A DNA stretch of 64,000 bases from Oceanidesulfovibrio indonesiensis (lineage in GTDB: Bacteria > Desulfobacterota > Desulfovibrionia > Desulfovibrionales > Desulfovibrionaceae): assembly GCF_007625075.1 (NCBI RefSeq), contig NZ_QMIE01000007.1:121696-185695 (forward strand), in the 5' to 3' direction. The notes under the pieces were generated by a model that was given only the letters and a program-made list of their open reading frames with translations, searched no databases and had not been told where the DNA came from. The translations under genes were made by a program, and so were the position numbers. This document shows, piece by piece, positions 12,965 through 23,024 of this stretch (within the stretch, counting starts at the first letter, position 1; every line of letters begins with the position of its first letter).

Positions 12965-13864
12965 TCAGCTGAAAATGTATTCGAGCAGCGCTTTCTGGGC
13001 GTGCAGACGGTTTTCCGCCTGGTCCCATACGGCGGATGCCGGGGATTCGATGACGGACTCGGTGACTTCCTCCCCGCGGTGGGCGGGCAGGCAGTGCAGG
13101 AATATGGCGTCCGGGTCGGCCGCGGCCATGAGCGCGTCGTCGACCTGGTACGGTTCGAAGATGGATCGTATGCGGGCCGCGTCGTCCTCCTGGCCCATGG
13201 AGACCCATACATCCGTGTTCACGGCCTTGGCGCCGTCCACGGCTTTCATGGGATCGCGTGTGAGCAGGAAATTGGCGCCGCGATCGCGCGCGGCATCTAC
13301 GATGAGGGGATCGGGCTCGTAACCTTCCGGGCAGGCCAGGCGCAGTTCGATTGGCAGCAGGGCGGCGGATTCCAGCCAGGAATTGGCCATGTTGTTGCCG
13401 TCGCCTATCCACGCCACGGGCAGCCCGTTCAGATCGCCGAACCGCTCCTTGAGGGTCATGAGGTCGGCCATGAGCTGGCAGGGATGGAGCTTGTCCGAAA
13501 GAGCGTTGACTACGGGGATGTCGCCCCACTCGGCGAGTTCTTCGAGTATTTCCTGGCCGAAAGTGCGCACCACGAGGCCGTCCACGTATCGGGACAGCAC
13601 CCGCGCCGTGTCCTTGAGCGGTTCGTTGCGGCCGAGTTGCGTCTCGCGCGGGGTCATGAACAGCGCATCGCCTCCGAGATGCCGTATGGCCGTCTCGAAC
13701 GAAACGCGCGTCCGGGTGGAGGCCTTCTCGAAGATAAGCGCAAAGATGCGTCCTTCGAGCTGCCTGCTGCGGAAACCTTCCCGCTTCATCTGAATGGCGC
13801 GATCCAACAGCGTTGCGGCCGTGTCCCGATCAAGATCGAGCTGGGAAAGGAAGTGTCTGGTCAT
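12965..13864 (-). CDS. argF: Ornithine carbamoyltransferase
   Basis: Makes citrulline from ornithine and carbamoyl phosphate. The start is the ATG at 13864, giving 299 residues (MTRHFLSQLDLDRD). An open extension to 14065 reads through the leader and has no family similarity. The carbamoyl-phosphate motif STRTR sits in EKASTRTRVSFETA near residue 50, HPCQ near 130, and the ornithine loop HCLPAHRGEEV near 260. First gene of argF-argG-argH; a likely promoter lies about 110 bp upstream. No strong Shine-Dalgarno is visible. Confidence 0.96.
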   Translation of the reverse strand: MTRHFLSQLDLDRDTAATLLDRAIQMKREGFRSRQLEGRIFALIFEKASTRTRVSFETAIRHLGGDALFMTPRETQLGRNEPLKDTARVLSRYVDGLVVRTFGQEILEELAEWGDIPVVNALSDKLHPCQLMADLMTLKERFGDLNGLPVAWIGDGNNMANSWLESAALLPIELRLACPEGYEPDPLIVDAARDRGANFLLTRDPMKAVDGAKAVNTDVWVSMGQEDDAARIRSIFEPYQVDDALMAAADPDAIFLHCLPAHRGEEVTESVIESPASAVWDQAENRLHAQKALLEYIFS

Positions 13865-13973
13865 TTCGGAAGTACTCTGAAAGAATGGCGGGGCCCGCCG
13901 CCCGGACGCCTGTCGTCCGGGACGCGTGCATTCCGGGTAGAAGGGTGCCCGCTCCCGCATGAGAAAGAGCGAA

Positions 13974-14003
13974 TATATACGGAGAAATCCGGCCCATTGT
14001 AAA
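13974..14003 (-). promoter_or_regulatory. Likely sigma-70 promoter of the argFGH operon
   Basis: Read on the minus strand: TTTACA (14003-13998), an 18-nt spacer, then TATATA (13979-13974). It points at argF, with a leader of roughly 100 nt. The rest of the 343-bp space between argF and the divergent REC-STAS gene (13865-14207) contains no gene I can support. I could not recognise an ARG box. Confidence 0.45.
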
Positions 14004-14207
14004 GACGATTTCGAGGGCTGATCCACGCGACGGTCATTACGCAAAATTTTCCGCAGATCGGGCACAGGTTTGCGGAACTGGTTGCCCCGCCTCGTGAATC
14101 ACCGTATTGTATGTAAAAGCCGGAGCGGCACAGCCGTCCGCACGGCAATCTACATTGCCCGATTCCGCACGACCCGCCCGGCCATTCACGCCACAAGGGG
14201 GCATTTC

Positions 14208-14909
14208 ATGGAGAAAAAAATTCTCGTTGTGGACGACGAGCCGGCAACTCTGGAGATGCTCGAACTTCTGCTTGGCGCCTATGGTTATACGGCGCTTCTC
14301 GCTCTGGACGGTCAGAAAGCCATCGAGCTGTTCGAACAGGAGCGCCCCCCTCTCGTGCTGACGGATGTGAAAATGCCGGTAATGGACGGCATGGAAGTCC
14401 TCAGCCGCATCAAGAAGATCGACCCATCCGCAGAGGTCATCGTCATCACCGGGCACGGCGACATGGACCTTGCCATCGAAGCGCTCAATCTGGACGCCAC
14501 GGATTTCATCAACAAGCCCTTGCAACGCGAGGCCCTGGACCGCGCTTTGAAACGCGCCGAGGAACGCATTCGCCTGACCCAGGACAAGGAAAACGAGATA
14601 ACGCTGGAGATCTCGGACCAGGGCGTCCCCAGGCTCGTCATCCGCGGTTCCATCGGCGCCGCCTCGGAGACCGCCCTGGAGCATGCTTTTTCCCAGGCTC
14701 GCGAATCCAGACCGGACCGAATCATAATGCGCTTCTCGGACAACGCCGCGGTGAACGGCGTTGGCATCGCCCTGCTCACACAGCAGCTCGTGGCGTGCCG
14801 CAACGCCGGCGTGCGCGTGGTCGTGGAGGGCGTGAACGAAAACCTGCGCAAGATCTTTGATGTGGTCGGCATCTCCAAACTGACATCCATGCCCGACGCC
14901 CCCATGTAA
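14208..14909 (+). CDS. REC-STAS fusion response regulator
   Basis: A 233-residue cytosolic protein with an N-terminal receiver domain (about 1-120) and a C-terminal STAS-like domain (about 130-230). The receiver has the acidic pair DD at 9-10, the phosphoacceptor Asp53 (VLTDVKMPVMDG) and the conserved Lys in INKPLQ. The C-terminal part (EISDQGVPRLVIRGSIG, then a helix-strand pattern ending in VVGISKLTSM) resembles anti-sigma-factor antagonists. Such fusions can link phosphorylation to partner switching; no DNA-binding domain is present. The start is ATG 14208 behind AAGGGGG. It leads a rightward cluster of redox-like genes. Confidence 0.85.
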   Translation: MEKKILVVDDEPATLEMLELLLGAYGYTALLALDGQKAIELFEQERPPLVLTDVKMPVMDGMEVLSRIKKIDPSAEVIVITGHGDMDLAIEALNLDATDFINKPLQREALDRALKRAEERIRLTQDKENEITLEISDQGVPRLVIRGSIGAASETALEHAFSQARESRPDRIIMRFSDNAAVNGVGIALLTQQLVACRNAGVRVVVEGVNENLRKIFDVVGISKLTSMPDAPM

Positions 14910-14938
14910 GCCAACAACTTCCCAGCCAGGAGTGTGCG

Positions 14939-15499
14939 ATGCGTTTTCGCCTGTCTATGTCGATTGTTTTCCTGGTATTCGCTTTCGCTGCAACAGCGTT
15001 TGCCGACGAACTGCCCAAGGAAGGCGACGTTCTTCCCGAGCTGGTTTTTACCGCCCCGCCGCACCTGGGCGATGCAGACATTCTTGGCATCCAGCCCGAA
15101 CAGAATTTCAGTCTGGCGTCGCTCGATCGCGACGTGATTCTGCTGGAAGTCATCGGAGTCTACTGCGCCGAGTGCGCCAAGCAGTCGCCTCTTTTCAACG
15201 ATCTCTTCAACCGCCTGAAGCGCAGAAAGATGCTGGATCGGGTAGCCTTCATCGCACTGGCAGCCGGCGCGACCCCCATGGAAGCCAACTATCTGCGCGA
15301 AAGCGGCAAGTACGCATACCCGATCGTTCACGACCAGGAGTACGAGCTGCACAAAAAACTCAACGAAGCCAAAACTCCTTTCACCATGCTTGTCAGGCCA
15401 GACGGCTCGGTGCTTTTCGCACATCTCGGCGTGTACGAGGATGTGGACGATCTGTACGAAAAGATCAAGGGATTCGTGGAGTCTGATGGAACACAATGA
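14939..15499 (+). CDS. Secreted thioredoxin-fold protein with CAEC motif
   Basis: 186 residues with a clear Sec signal peptide (MRFRLSMSIVFLVFAFAATAFA, cleavage predicted before DELPKEGD). A thioredoxin-like/peroxiredoxin-like fold follows: VYCAECAKQSPLFNDL places a CxxC pair near residue 75, and PFTMLVRPDG gives the expected cis-Pro region. It probably acts in the periplasm as a thiol oxidoreductase or electron donor. The ATG has a good AGGAG 9 nt upstream. The next gene starts before this one ends (14-bp overlap), so they are co-transcribed. Confidence 0.82.
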   Translation: MRFRLSMSIVFLVFAFAATAFADELPKEGDVLPELVFTAPPHLGDADILGIQPEQNFSLASLDRDVILLEVIGVYCAECAKQSPLFNDLFNRLKRRKMLDRVAFIALAAGATPMEANYLRESGKYAYPIVHDQEYELHKKLNEAKTPFTMLVRPDGSVLFAHLGVYEDVDDLYEKIKGFVESDGTQ

Positions 15500-17276
15500 G
15501 GGCTTGCCCGCCGCCGGGTCGGACGCCCTGTCCGTAACGACCGACGACCGCGAGCAGTTCTATCTGCGCGCGGCGCTCTCTGCTGCGCGGGAAATTTCCG
15601 GCGTCATCCAGCCGCGCCGCATCCTGGAGATCAGCTTGCTGGCGGCCATGGGCCCGGTCGGCGCCGTTTCCGGAGCCTGTCTGCACCTGCGCCGCGAGGG
15701 CGAGGCTTTCGACGTAGTCTCCAAAGGCCTTACGGCCGACGCGCTCGAAGCGCTGTCCCGCCTGGATTGCGCCGAGTTGCGATCTGTGCTCGCCACGTTG
15801 CCCACGGTAGGCATGACCCAGACGGCAGGATTCGAGCAGGATGCCCGGGACGCCATGCAGGCGTCGCTGGACGGCTCGGGCCTGAATGCAAACGATTTCT
15901 CCGTGGTGGTTCCCTGGCGGGCGGATACGGAGAACGCCGGCCTGCTGATTCTGGGCTCCCGATTGTCCGGGGCCCCCCTCGAAGCGGAAGAAAAGCAGCT
16001 CGTCCAGGAAATTGCGCGCTTCATGGCCGGTGCGCTGCAGTGCGCTCTGGCGACACACCGCATCGGACAACTCAACGCCGATCTCCACAGGAAGAACCTC
16101 GAACTGGACCGCAAGGTGTATCAGCTGGGCACGGTCAACGACATGACCGGCGAGCTTGCCGCCCTGAACGATACGCAAGTCCTCCTCGACCATTTCCTGC
16201 TCCTCGTCACCGGCGCCATGGGCGTGAACGGAGGAGCGGTTCTCCTCCTGGACCGCGAGAGAAAAGTCACACAGCTCGCCGCACGCGGCCGTTTCCTTAG
16301 TCCGGACAAGTCCATCCCCGCTCCTCCTCCCGGATTCGAAGAGACGGACACAGCCATGTACAACCTTGCCGTTTCCGGCTCGCTGCACGGCCTGAAGTCA
16401 ATGGGAGTGGCCCTGCTCCGCGACGTCACATTGGTCGAGGAAGAGCTTGAGCATCTCGGACCGGGTCTTCGGAACGAAGCGCTTTCGGCCGCAGCCCTCT
16501 TCACGGTGGACTCCGGTTTGATGGGGCTGTGCCTGCTCGGCCCGCCCATCAGCGGAGGAGAACTTGCGGCCGACCAGCGCGACCTGTTCGCCATCCATCT
16601 GCACAGCCTCTTGTCCTTTCTCAAGAACGCCCGCTCGTTCGAACATATTCAGAAGCTCAACGAAAACCTCAGCCAGCGCAACAGAGAACTGGAGCAGACC
16701 ATTGCGGACCTCACCGAGGCTCGCAAGACGATTTCATTGATGGAGGAACTCCAGCGGCTGATGCGCGTTACCCTGAACTCCGAGATCGAACGCATCGGCC
16801 GCGCATCCATATGGGACTACGTGCTTATCTTCATCGTTTCCGCCGTGGTCGCACTGGCCTTCAACGCGACGAGTCCCAACGGCATCCCGCTGATGCCGGA
16901 CCACCTGGACGCTCCTTCTCCACAGGCGCTGTCCGCGGAAGAGGCCTTGGCCATGTTCGAAAAAGCCACCACAGAAGATCCGGGCGCCGGCGCGGTCATC
17001 GTCGTGGATGCACGGCCGAGCGAGTTTTATCAACGCGCCCACATACCCGGCGCGGTGAACATGCCGCCGGGATTCTTCGACATGGTGTATTCCATGCGAC
17101 TGGGCGATGTTGAGCTGGACCGACCCATCCTGGTATACGGCCGGACCATCAGCCGTTTGTATGATCGAGAAACAGCGGTTCGGCTAAGCGCCCGCGACCA
17201 TGATGACGTATCGATTCTGGATGGCGGCCTCGATGCATGGCAAGAGGCCGGCTTGCCAGTGGAGAGCGACCAATGA
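15486..17276 (+). CDS. GAF-GAF-coiled coil-TM-rhodanese protein
   Basis: A 596-residue protein whose start is ATG 15486 inside the end of the previous gene; the frame is open further upstream but only as a shadow. Two GAF-like regions (about 20-190 and 210-400) are followed by a coiled coil (HIQKLNENLSQRNRELEQTI). A single membrane helix is next (DYVLIFIVSAVVALAFNAT, about 440-460), then a C-terminal rhodanese domain outside the membrane. The rhodanese active-site loop reads VYGRTISRLYD, with no cysteine where the catalytic one should be, so it is probably a sensor or binding domain. It has no kinase, cyclase or phosphatase output. It overlaps the next gene by ATGA. Confidence 0.8.
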   Translation: MEHNEGLPAAGSDALSVTTDDREQFYLRAALSAAREISGVIQPRRILEISLLAAMGPVGAVSGACLHLRREGEAFDVVSKGLTADALEALSRLDCAELRSVLATLPTVGMTQTAGFEQDARDAMQASLDGSGLNANDFSVVVPWRADTENAGLLILGSRLSGAPLEAEEKQLVQEIARFMAGALQCALATHRIGQLNADLHRKNLELDRKVYQLGTVNDMTGELAALNDTQVLLDHFLLLVTGAMGVNGGAVLLLDRERKVTQLAARGRFLSPDKSIPAPPPGFEETDTAMYNLAVSGSLHGLKSMGVALLRDVTLVEEELEHLGPGLRNEALSAAALFTVDSGLMGLCLLGPPISGGELAADQRDLFAIHLHSLLSFLKNARSFEHIQKLNENLSQRNRELEQTIADLTEARKTISLMEELQRLMRVTLNSEIERIGRASIWDYVLIFIVSAVVALAFNATSPNGIPLMPDHLDAPSPQALSAEEALAMFEKATTEDPGAGAVIVVDARPSEFYQRAHIPGAVNMPPGFFDMVYSMRLGDVELDRPILVYGRTISRLYDRETAVRLSARDHDDVSILDGGLDAWQEAGLPVESDQ

Positions 17277-17764
17277 GAAGAATGGCCGACATGCTTCGCC
17301 GGTTCATCACGAGCCCTCGTCTCGCGCTCGCGCTCCGACTCTATCTCGGCGGCGTCTTCATCTACGCGAGCCTTTACAAGATCAACTACGCCGGGGAATT
17401 CGCGGAGACCATCGCCTCGTACCAGCTCGTGCCGTATTGGGGGGTGAACGGTCTGGCCGTGTTCATGCCGTGGCTCGAATTCATCGCCGGCTCGTTGCTC
17501 GTGGTGGGCATCCGATCAAAGGCGGCGGCCGGGATCATCGTCGGATTGCTCGTCGTATTCACCATTGCCATTGGTTCGGCCCTGGCCAGAGATCTGCCCA
17601 TGGGGTGCGGGTGCTTCCACTCCCTGGAGGAACCCATGGACTGGACGACCCTGGTCCGCGACATCGTATGGCTGGCCATGTCGATTCAGGTATACTGCTA
17701 CGATTCCCTGCTCCAGCTGGATCGGCATCTCGTGGCAGGACTGCGCAGGAGGATGCCTGCATGA
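17273..17764 (+). CDS. MauE/DoxX-like membrane protein
   Basis: 163 residues with four predicted membrane helices, for example LALRLYLGGVFIYASLYK, GLAVFMPWLEFIAGSLLVVG and AAGIIVGLLVVFTIAIGSA. The motif MGCGCFH, typical of MauE/DoxX-type proteins, occurs near residue 105. Family members carry reducing equivalents or support maturation of periplasmic disulfide proteins. The start overlaps the rhodanese gene stop (ATGA at 17273), and the stop overlaps the next start in the same way. Between a rhodanese-domain protein and near two thioredoxin-fold proteins, a thiol-redox role is likely but inferred. Confidence 0.8.
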   Translation: MRRMADMLRRFITSPRLALALRLYLGGVFIYASLYKINYAGEFAETIASYQLVPYWGVNGLAVFMPWLEFIAGSLLVVGIRSKAAAGIIVGLLVVFTIAIGSALARDLPMGCGCFHSLEEPMDWTTLVRDIVWLAMSIQVYCYDSLLQLDRHLVAGLRRRMPA

Positions 17765-18105
17765 TGACGTATCGCCCAATGTCGACCTGCTCCCAAACAG
17801 TGCTCGTTCTGCTTCTCGCCGCGCTTCTCGTCCTGCCTGCCTGCGGAGACGACCGCCGCGCCCTCGCCGGCAGTTATACCGCCCGCTCCGAAGCTGGCGC
17901 AACCGTGAACCTGGTGCTCAAGCACGACGGCAAGGGGGCATGGACGCACGGCGGCATCACCGCCTCAATCACCTGGGAGCGTCGCAGCGAGAATGCCATC
18001 TGGCTGCGCACCAAGGACGGGGGCGTTCTGCGAGGGCAACTGAACAACGGCGGCATCGTTCTGGAGTTGCCGGGCGGGGACGTCTTTACTTTTACGAAGC
18101 CTTAG
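17761..18105 (+). CDS. Small lipoprotein
   Basis: 114 residues with a lipoprotein signal: hydrophobic VLVLLLAALLVLPAC gives the lipobox LPAC with Cys near residue 28. The rest is a small beta-rich domain (GSYTARSEAGATVNLVLK, WERRSENAIWLRT, GGIVLELPGG) that looks like a copper-resistance NlpE-like or lipocalin-like fragment, but I do not recognise a family. Last gene of the rightward cluster, coupled by ATGA. The following 140 bp to the convergent TlpA-like gene hold a short hairpin-like GCTGTCG/CGACAGC pair (about 18113-18135) without a clear T tract. Confidence 0.7.
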   Translation: MMTYRPMSTCSQTVLVLLLAALLVLPACGDDRRALAGSYTARSEAGATVNLVLKHDGKGAWTHGGITASITWERRSENAIWLRTKDGGVLRGQLNNGGIVLELPGGDVFTFTKP

Positions 18106-18245
18106 CAGGCTGTCGAAATACATCCGACAGCTGTGCCCCTTCAGGCCTCGTCAGGCTTTCGCAGGCTTGCCTGCGGCTCTTCCTCGCCAGAAACCAACCC
18201 GCAGCTCCCCGCGAACCCTCTCGCTCAATCGCATTTTGCGCGACT

Positions 18246-18764
18246 CTAATTCCTCTGTTCCAGCAACTCGACAAGAAGTCCGCGCAGCTCATCTTCCTCC
18301 TGCAGGCCGACAAGCGTGTGGACAATGCCGCCATCCCGGACCAGATAAAGCTGCGGAACGGCGTTCACTTCCAGCTCATCCATACCAGCCTCGCCCACCC
18401 AGTAAAATGGAAACTGAGCCGGTACGGCCTCGAGCATGCGCTCCATCTGCCGGGGCGCGATATCCAGACTGAGCCCGGCGAAATCGAGCCCCTGCCCGGC
18501 AAACTCGGCATAGAGAGCATTGAGCATGCGAATTTCGCTCTTGCAGGGCCCGCACCAGGATGTCATCAGCGAGACGACGAGGGGCTCCTCGGAAGCGAGC
18601 ATCTCGTGCATCTCCTCCAGGGTGATGGGCGACACCTCCTGTGCGAGGACTCTGGACGGCGTCCAGACAAAGACATTCAGCACGATCGATACGACGATGA
18701 TGACGAACAGTGGATGAAGATGTCGCACGAGGGACAAGGAAGGGACTTGTTGCGCGATAGGCAT
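18246..18764 (-). CDS. TlpA/ResA-like thioredoxin, membrane anchored
   Basis: 172 residues: an uncleaved-looking N-terminal membrane helix (HPLFVIIVVSIVLNVFVW), then a thioredoxin fold with the classical WCGPC motif (SLMTSWCGPCKSEI, near residue 70) and cis-Pro loop NAVPQLYLVRDG. It probably reduces disulfides on the outer face of the membrane. It converges on the rightward redox cluster, so it is not in the same transcript, but it is a plausible partner of the MauE-like protein. No DsbD is encoded nearby. Confidence 0.88.
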   Translation of the reverse strand: MPIAQQVPSLSLVRHLHPLFVIIVVSIVLNVFVWTPSRVLAQEVSPITLEEMHEMLASEEPLVVSLMTSWCGPCKSEIRMLNALYAEFAGQGLDFAGLSLDIAPRQMERMLEAVPAQFPFYWVGEAGMDELEVNAVPQLYLVRDGGIVHTLVGLQEEDELRGLLVELLEQRN

Positions 18765-18878
18765 GGCGGGTGGTCTGCTCCTGTTTTCGTACCGTCCATC
18801 CTACCACGGCTTAGGAATAGCGCAAGAATCGCCTGAGCTCATCTGGTTGAGAAAGCGCCGGATACGTGTGCGGCAACG

Positions 18879-19364
18879 CTACTCGGCAAATGGCGCCAGT
18901 TCGTCCAGCAGGGATTCCGTGAGTTCGTACATGACTGCGCCGTGGTCGTGGCCGGCCAGGTGCAGCAGGCCATGGCACAGATGCCGCGCAAAGGTGCGCT
19001 CGAACCCTTCTCCGTACAACACGCCCTCACGCGCCACGGCATCCATGGAGATGGCGAGGGAGCCAAGGCTGTGTTCGTCTTCCCCATCCGGCGCCGTGTC
19101 GCAAGGCCGCGCAACGACATCGTCGTCGCCATGCCCGTCACCACTTTCCGATCGGGCCGGAAAGCTCAGTACGTTCGTCGGTCCTGGCAGGCCCAGATGC
19201 AAGCGATTGAGCCGTTCGATCTCCCGGTCGCCGGCAAGCAGGATGTGTACGTTCGCATCCGGCGCGCCGACGCCGTCGAGCATGGCTCGGACAAGCCGTT
19301 CCGTTTCACTTCGGGAAACGCCCACGCACCGTGCGACGCCGGGCTCGCGCTCCACGGTGATCAT
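18879..19364 (-). CDS. ybeY: Endoribonuclease YbeY
   Basis: Zinc-dependent RNase needed for rRNA maturation and ribosome quality control. The 161 residues carry LNRLHLGLPGPTNVLSFP and the metal motif HLCHGLLHLAGHDH (H3xH5xH) near residue 130. There is an insertion rich in Asp, Gly and His (about 75-105) between these blocks that is longer than in most YbeY. Its start overlaps the stop of the HD-domain gene by 4 bp, in the widespread phoH-pgpH-ybeY order. Confidence 0.93.
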   Translation of the reverse strand: MITVEREPGVARCVGVSRSETERLVRAMLDGVGAPDANVHILLAGDREIERLNRLHLGLPGPTNVLSFPARSESGDGHGDDDVVARPCDTAPDGEDEHSLGSLAISMDAVAREGVLYGEGFERTFARHLCHGLLHLAGHDHGAVMYELTESLLDELAPFAE

Positions 19365-21677
19365 GATCGGGCCCCGGACCGCCGTTTGGGCACCACGGCC
19401 AGGCCGGTGGAGGCGGCCTTGTCCAGACCGTTGCGGGATGATCCGTTGCGCGGCTGCTCGGTCTTTGCCTGGCTGGGGTATTCGATGCGCTGGTGGAATA
19501 TGCCAGTGAGGATGCGGCTGAAGGTTTCGGACAACTGGTTGAGATCTTTGAGGGTGAGCTCGGATTGATCGAGCTGACCGTCATTGAAGATAGACCGCAT
19601 GATGGTGGTCACATGGTTCTTGATGCGGCTCGGCGTGGGATCGAGCAGCGTCCGGCTTGATGCTTCGACCGCATCGGCCAGCATTACGATGCCCGCCTCG
19701 CGCGTTTGCGGTTTGGGACCGGGATAGCGGTAGTCTTCCTGCTGCACCGGCTCCGCACCCTTGGAGTCCGCCTGTTCCACCGCCTTGTTGTAGAAGTATG
19801 AGATGAGCGCCGTGCCGTGGTGCTGCCGGATGATCTCCACGATCTCGGGGGAGAGCTTGTTCTGCTTGGCCAGTTCCACGCCTTTCTTCGCGTGGGCGAT
19901 GAGGATGAGCGCGCTCATGGAAGGCGCAAGCTTGTCGTGCCGGTTGCGCGAGCCCATCTGGTTTTCGATGAAGTAATCCGGATTCTTGAGCTTGCCGATA
20001 TCGTGATACAAAGCGGAAACCTTGCAGAGCAGCGCATTGGCGCCTATGGCCCGCGCTCCGGCCTCCACCATGTTGGCCACGATCAGCGAGTGGTGGTACG
20101 TGCCCGGAGCCACCACCATGAGCTCCTGCAACAGCGGCTGCTCCAGGTTCATCTGCTCCATGAGCCGGAACCGGGACGTGTAGCCGAAAACTGTTTCCGC
20201 CACCGGGCTTACGGAAGTGGTGATGATGAGTGACAAAAAGCCGGACAAGGCCACAAAGCTCGCCTCCGTGGGCACGTCCGACAGCATCCGCGTATCCAGC
20301 AGACGCATGCCGATCCAGGCGAGGAACAGTCCGGCGAGCAGGGGCAGCACGCTCTTGAGCACGCCGGTGCGCGTCTGGGCGCGCTTGACCACCACGCAGT
20401 ACAGCACCGCGCCAAGGAAGTAGTAGGCGAACATGCCGAGCCCCTCGCCCAGCAACTGGCAACTCAGGAAGGAGAACAGCGCGCTCACCAGGATGCAGGT
20501 GGTCATGGAGAAAAAAAGCGCGATGACGCCGGCCGCGCCGGCCACAGGCAGCAACAGCGGCATGGCGCCTTCGCTGAGGAAGGTGATCCTGTCCGCCAGG
20601 GGAACTTCGATGACGCCTATGAGCTTGGCGCCCGCGCCGACGAGCAGCAGCATGAAGGAGACGAGCAGCGCGTCCCGATTCGTGGGCATGCTCACTATGG
20701 ATCCCTGCGGCGACAACGCAAGGAACACGGCCAGCAGCACGCCGAGCAGGAAGATGCCCAGCGGCCGGAACACCTCGAAATGGCGGGGCTCCTGGCTGAA
20801 GAGGGCCTGGAGCTTGAGCTGCGTCGCAGGCGTCACGCGTTCGCCCTTGCGTACGATCACCTCGCCCTTCTTGATGTGGTAATAAACCGGCTCCACCGAG
20901 GAAATCACTTCGCTCACGCGCTCCTGGCTGGCCTCGGGGTCCAGGGACAGCGTGGGGGTGATGAGCGGCCGGAACAAATCCATGAGTGCTTTGCGCACAA
21001 GCAGCGACATTTCCAGCCGAATGCGCAGGAACTGCTCCAGATCGCGGGACAGCTCGTCCACATCGGGAATCTTGTTCAGGTCAAGCCGCAGCGTATCCTG
21101 GGCGGCGGAATCGTTGCGCACGATGATGCCGTTGTCGAATTCCTGCAGCAGCCTGTCATCGAGCACCACGCCCTGCGACAAACGCTCCTGAAGCCACGGC
21201 ACCACGCGGATGAATGCAACGTTTTCGATTTCATTGTTGCGCAGCACCTGGATGCTCCGCAGGCTGACCTCGCGGTTCAGGATCTCCGAGACCTGCCAGC
21301 GGACTTCTTCCAGATTGTCCGGAGAGGATTCGTGTATGACTTTGTAGACTTCGGTCAGGCGGGATTCGACACGATGTGCAGGATCGGAGGACAGGTTGAA
21401 CACCGGCGGCTGGGATTCGGAAATGCGTTTGAGCTTTTCCTGAGTGGATTCCCGCTCTTCCACCAACAGATCCTGCATGGCCGTCACATCACGGTCGGCG
21501 ATCTCGCCGGCCATGAACACTGTAACGCCGGGCGTGATGCGAACCCCTCCCATGAGGGCGAGCGCAAAAAGCACGAGAAGGAACGCGACCGTGCCCGCCC
21601 TGCGCCCGTCAAGAAACGAGACGTCCTCCTTGGCGCGCTGCCGCTGCATCGGCTGCGGCTTGGCCTTGGACTTTTTC

Positions 21678-21700
<23 letters not shown>
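19361..21700 (-). CDS. 7TM-HD phosphohydrolase, PgpH-type c-di-AMP phosphodiesterase
   Basis: About 779 residues from ATG 21700; a start at 21712 is also open. Domains are a basic N-terminus, one membrane helix (AFLLVLFALALMGGVRI), a long extracytoplasmic 7TMR-HDED domain (about 80-330) and seven membrane helices. A cytosolic HD domain follows, with HHSLIVANMVEAGARA, YHDIGKLKNPDYF and RQHHGTALISYFY. This architecture is that of PgpH, which degrades c-di-AMP. It overlaps phoH by 23 bp upstream and ybeY by 4 bp downstream. With cdaA in the same window, it gives both synthesis and breakdown of the nucleotide. Confidence 0.93.
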
Positions 21701-22685
<985 letters not shown>

Positions 22686-23024
22686 GCCGCGTCCGACACG
22701 GGGACCCGTTCCTGCCTCCCGAAAGATACCAGGTGAGTAGTACGCACAATGGGGGCATGTGTTCCTGGAAAAACCTCCCCTTCAGGGAAGCCTTCGAAAA
22801 ACCGCGTGCCGTATGGAAAAGTGCGTGGGGCTCGGGAGGGGTTGCCGGCTGGGGAAGCCGCGGCCACGCGCGTCCGCCGTTATCTGGTGTTTTTTGAACC
22901 GCGGAAAATCCCGGCAACCGTGATTGGATCACTGACTACATGAGGCACATGGGCGGTACTGTCAATAGCCTGCCGCACATCTTCCTCAGGCCCCGCCGTC
23001 TCTTGCCTGAATGAACTTGGAAGA
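22686..23024. other. Intergenic region without a supported gene
   Basis: 339 bp between phoH and rqcH, both leftward. Short frames on both strands have no ribosome binding site or recognisable product. It must contain the phoH promoter, but I could not identify one with confidence. No tRNA or known small RNA was recognised. Confidence 0.4.
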
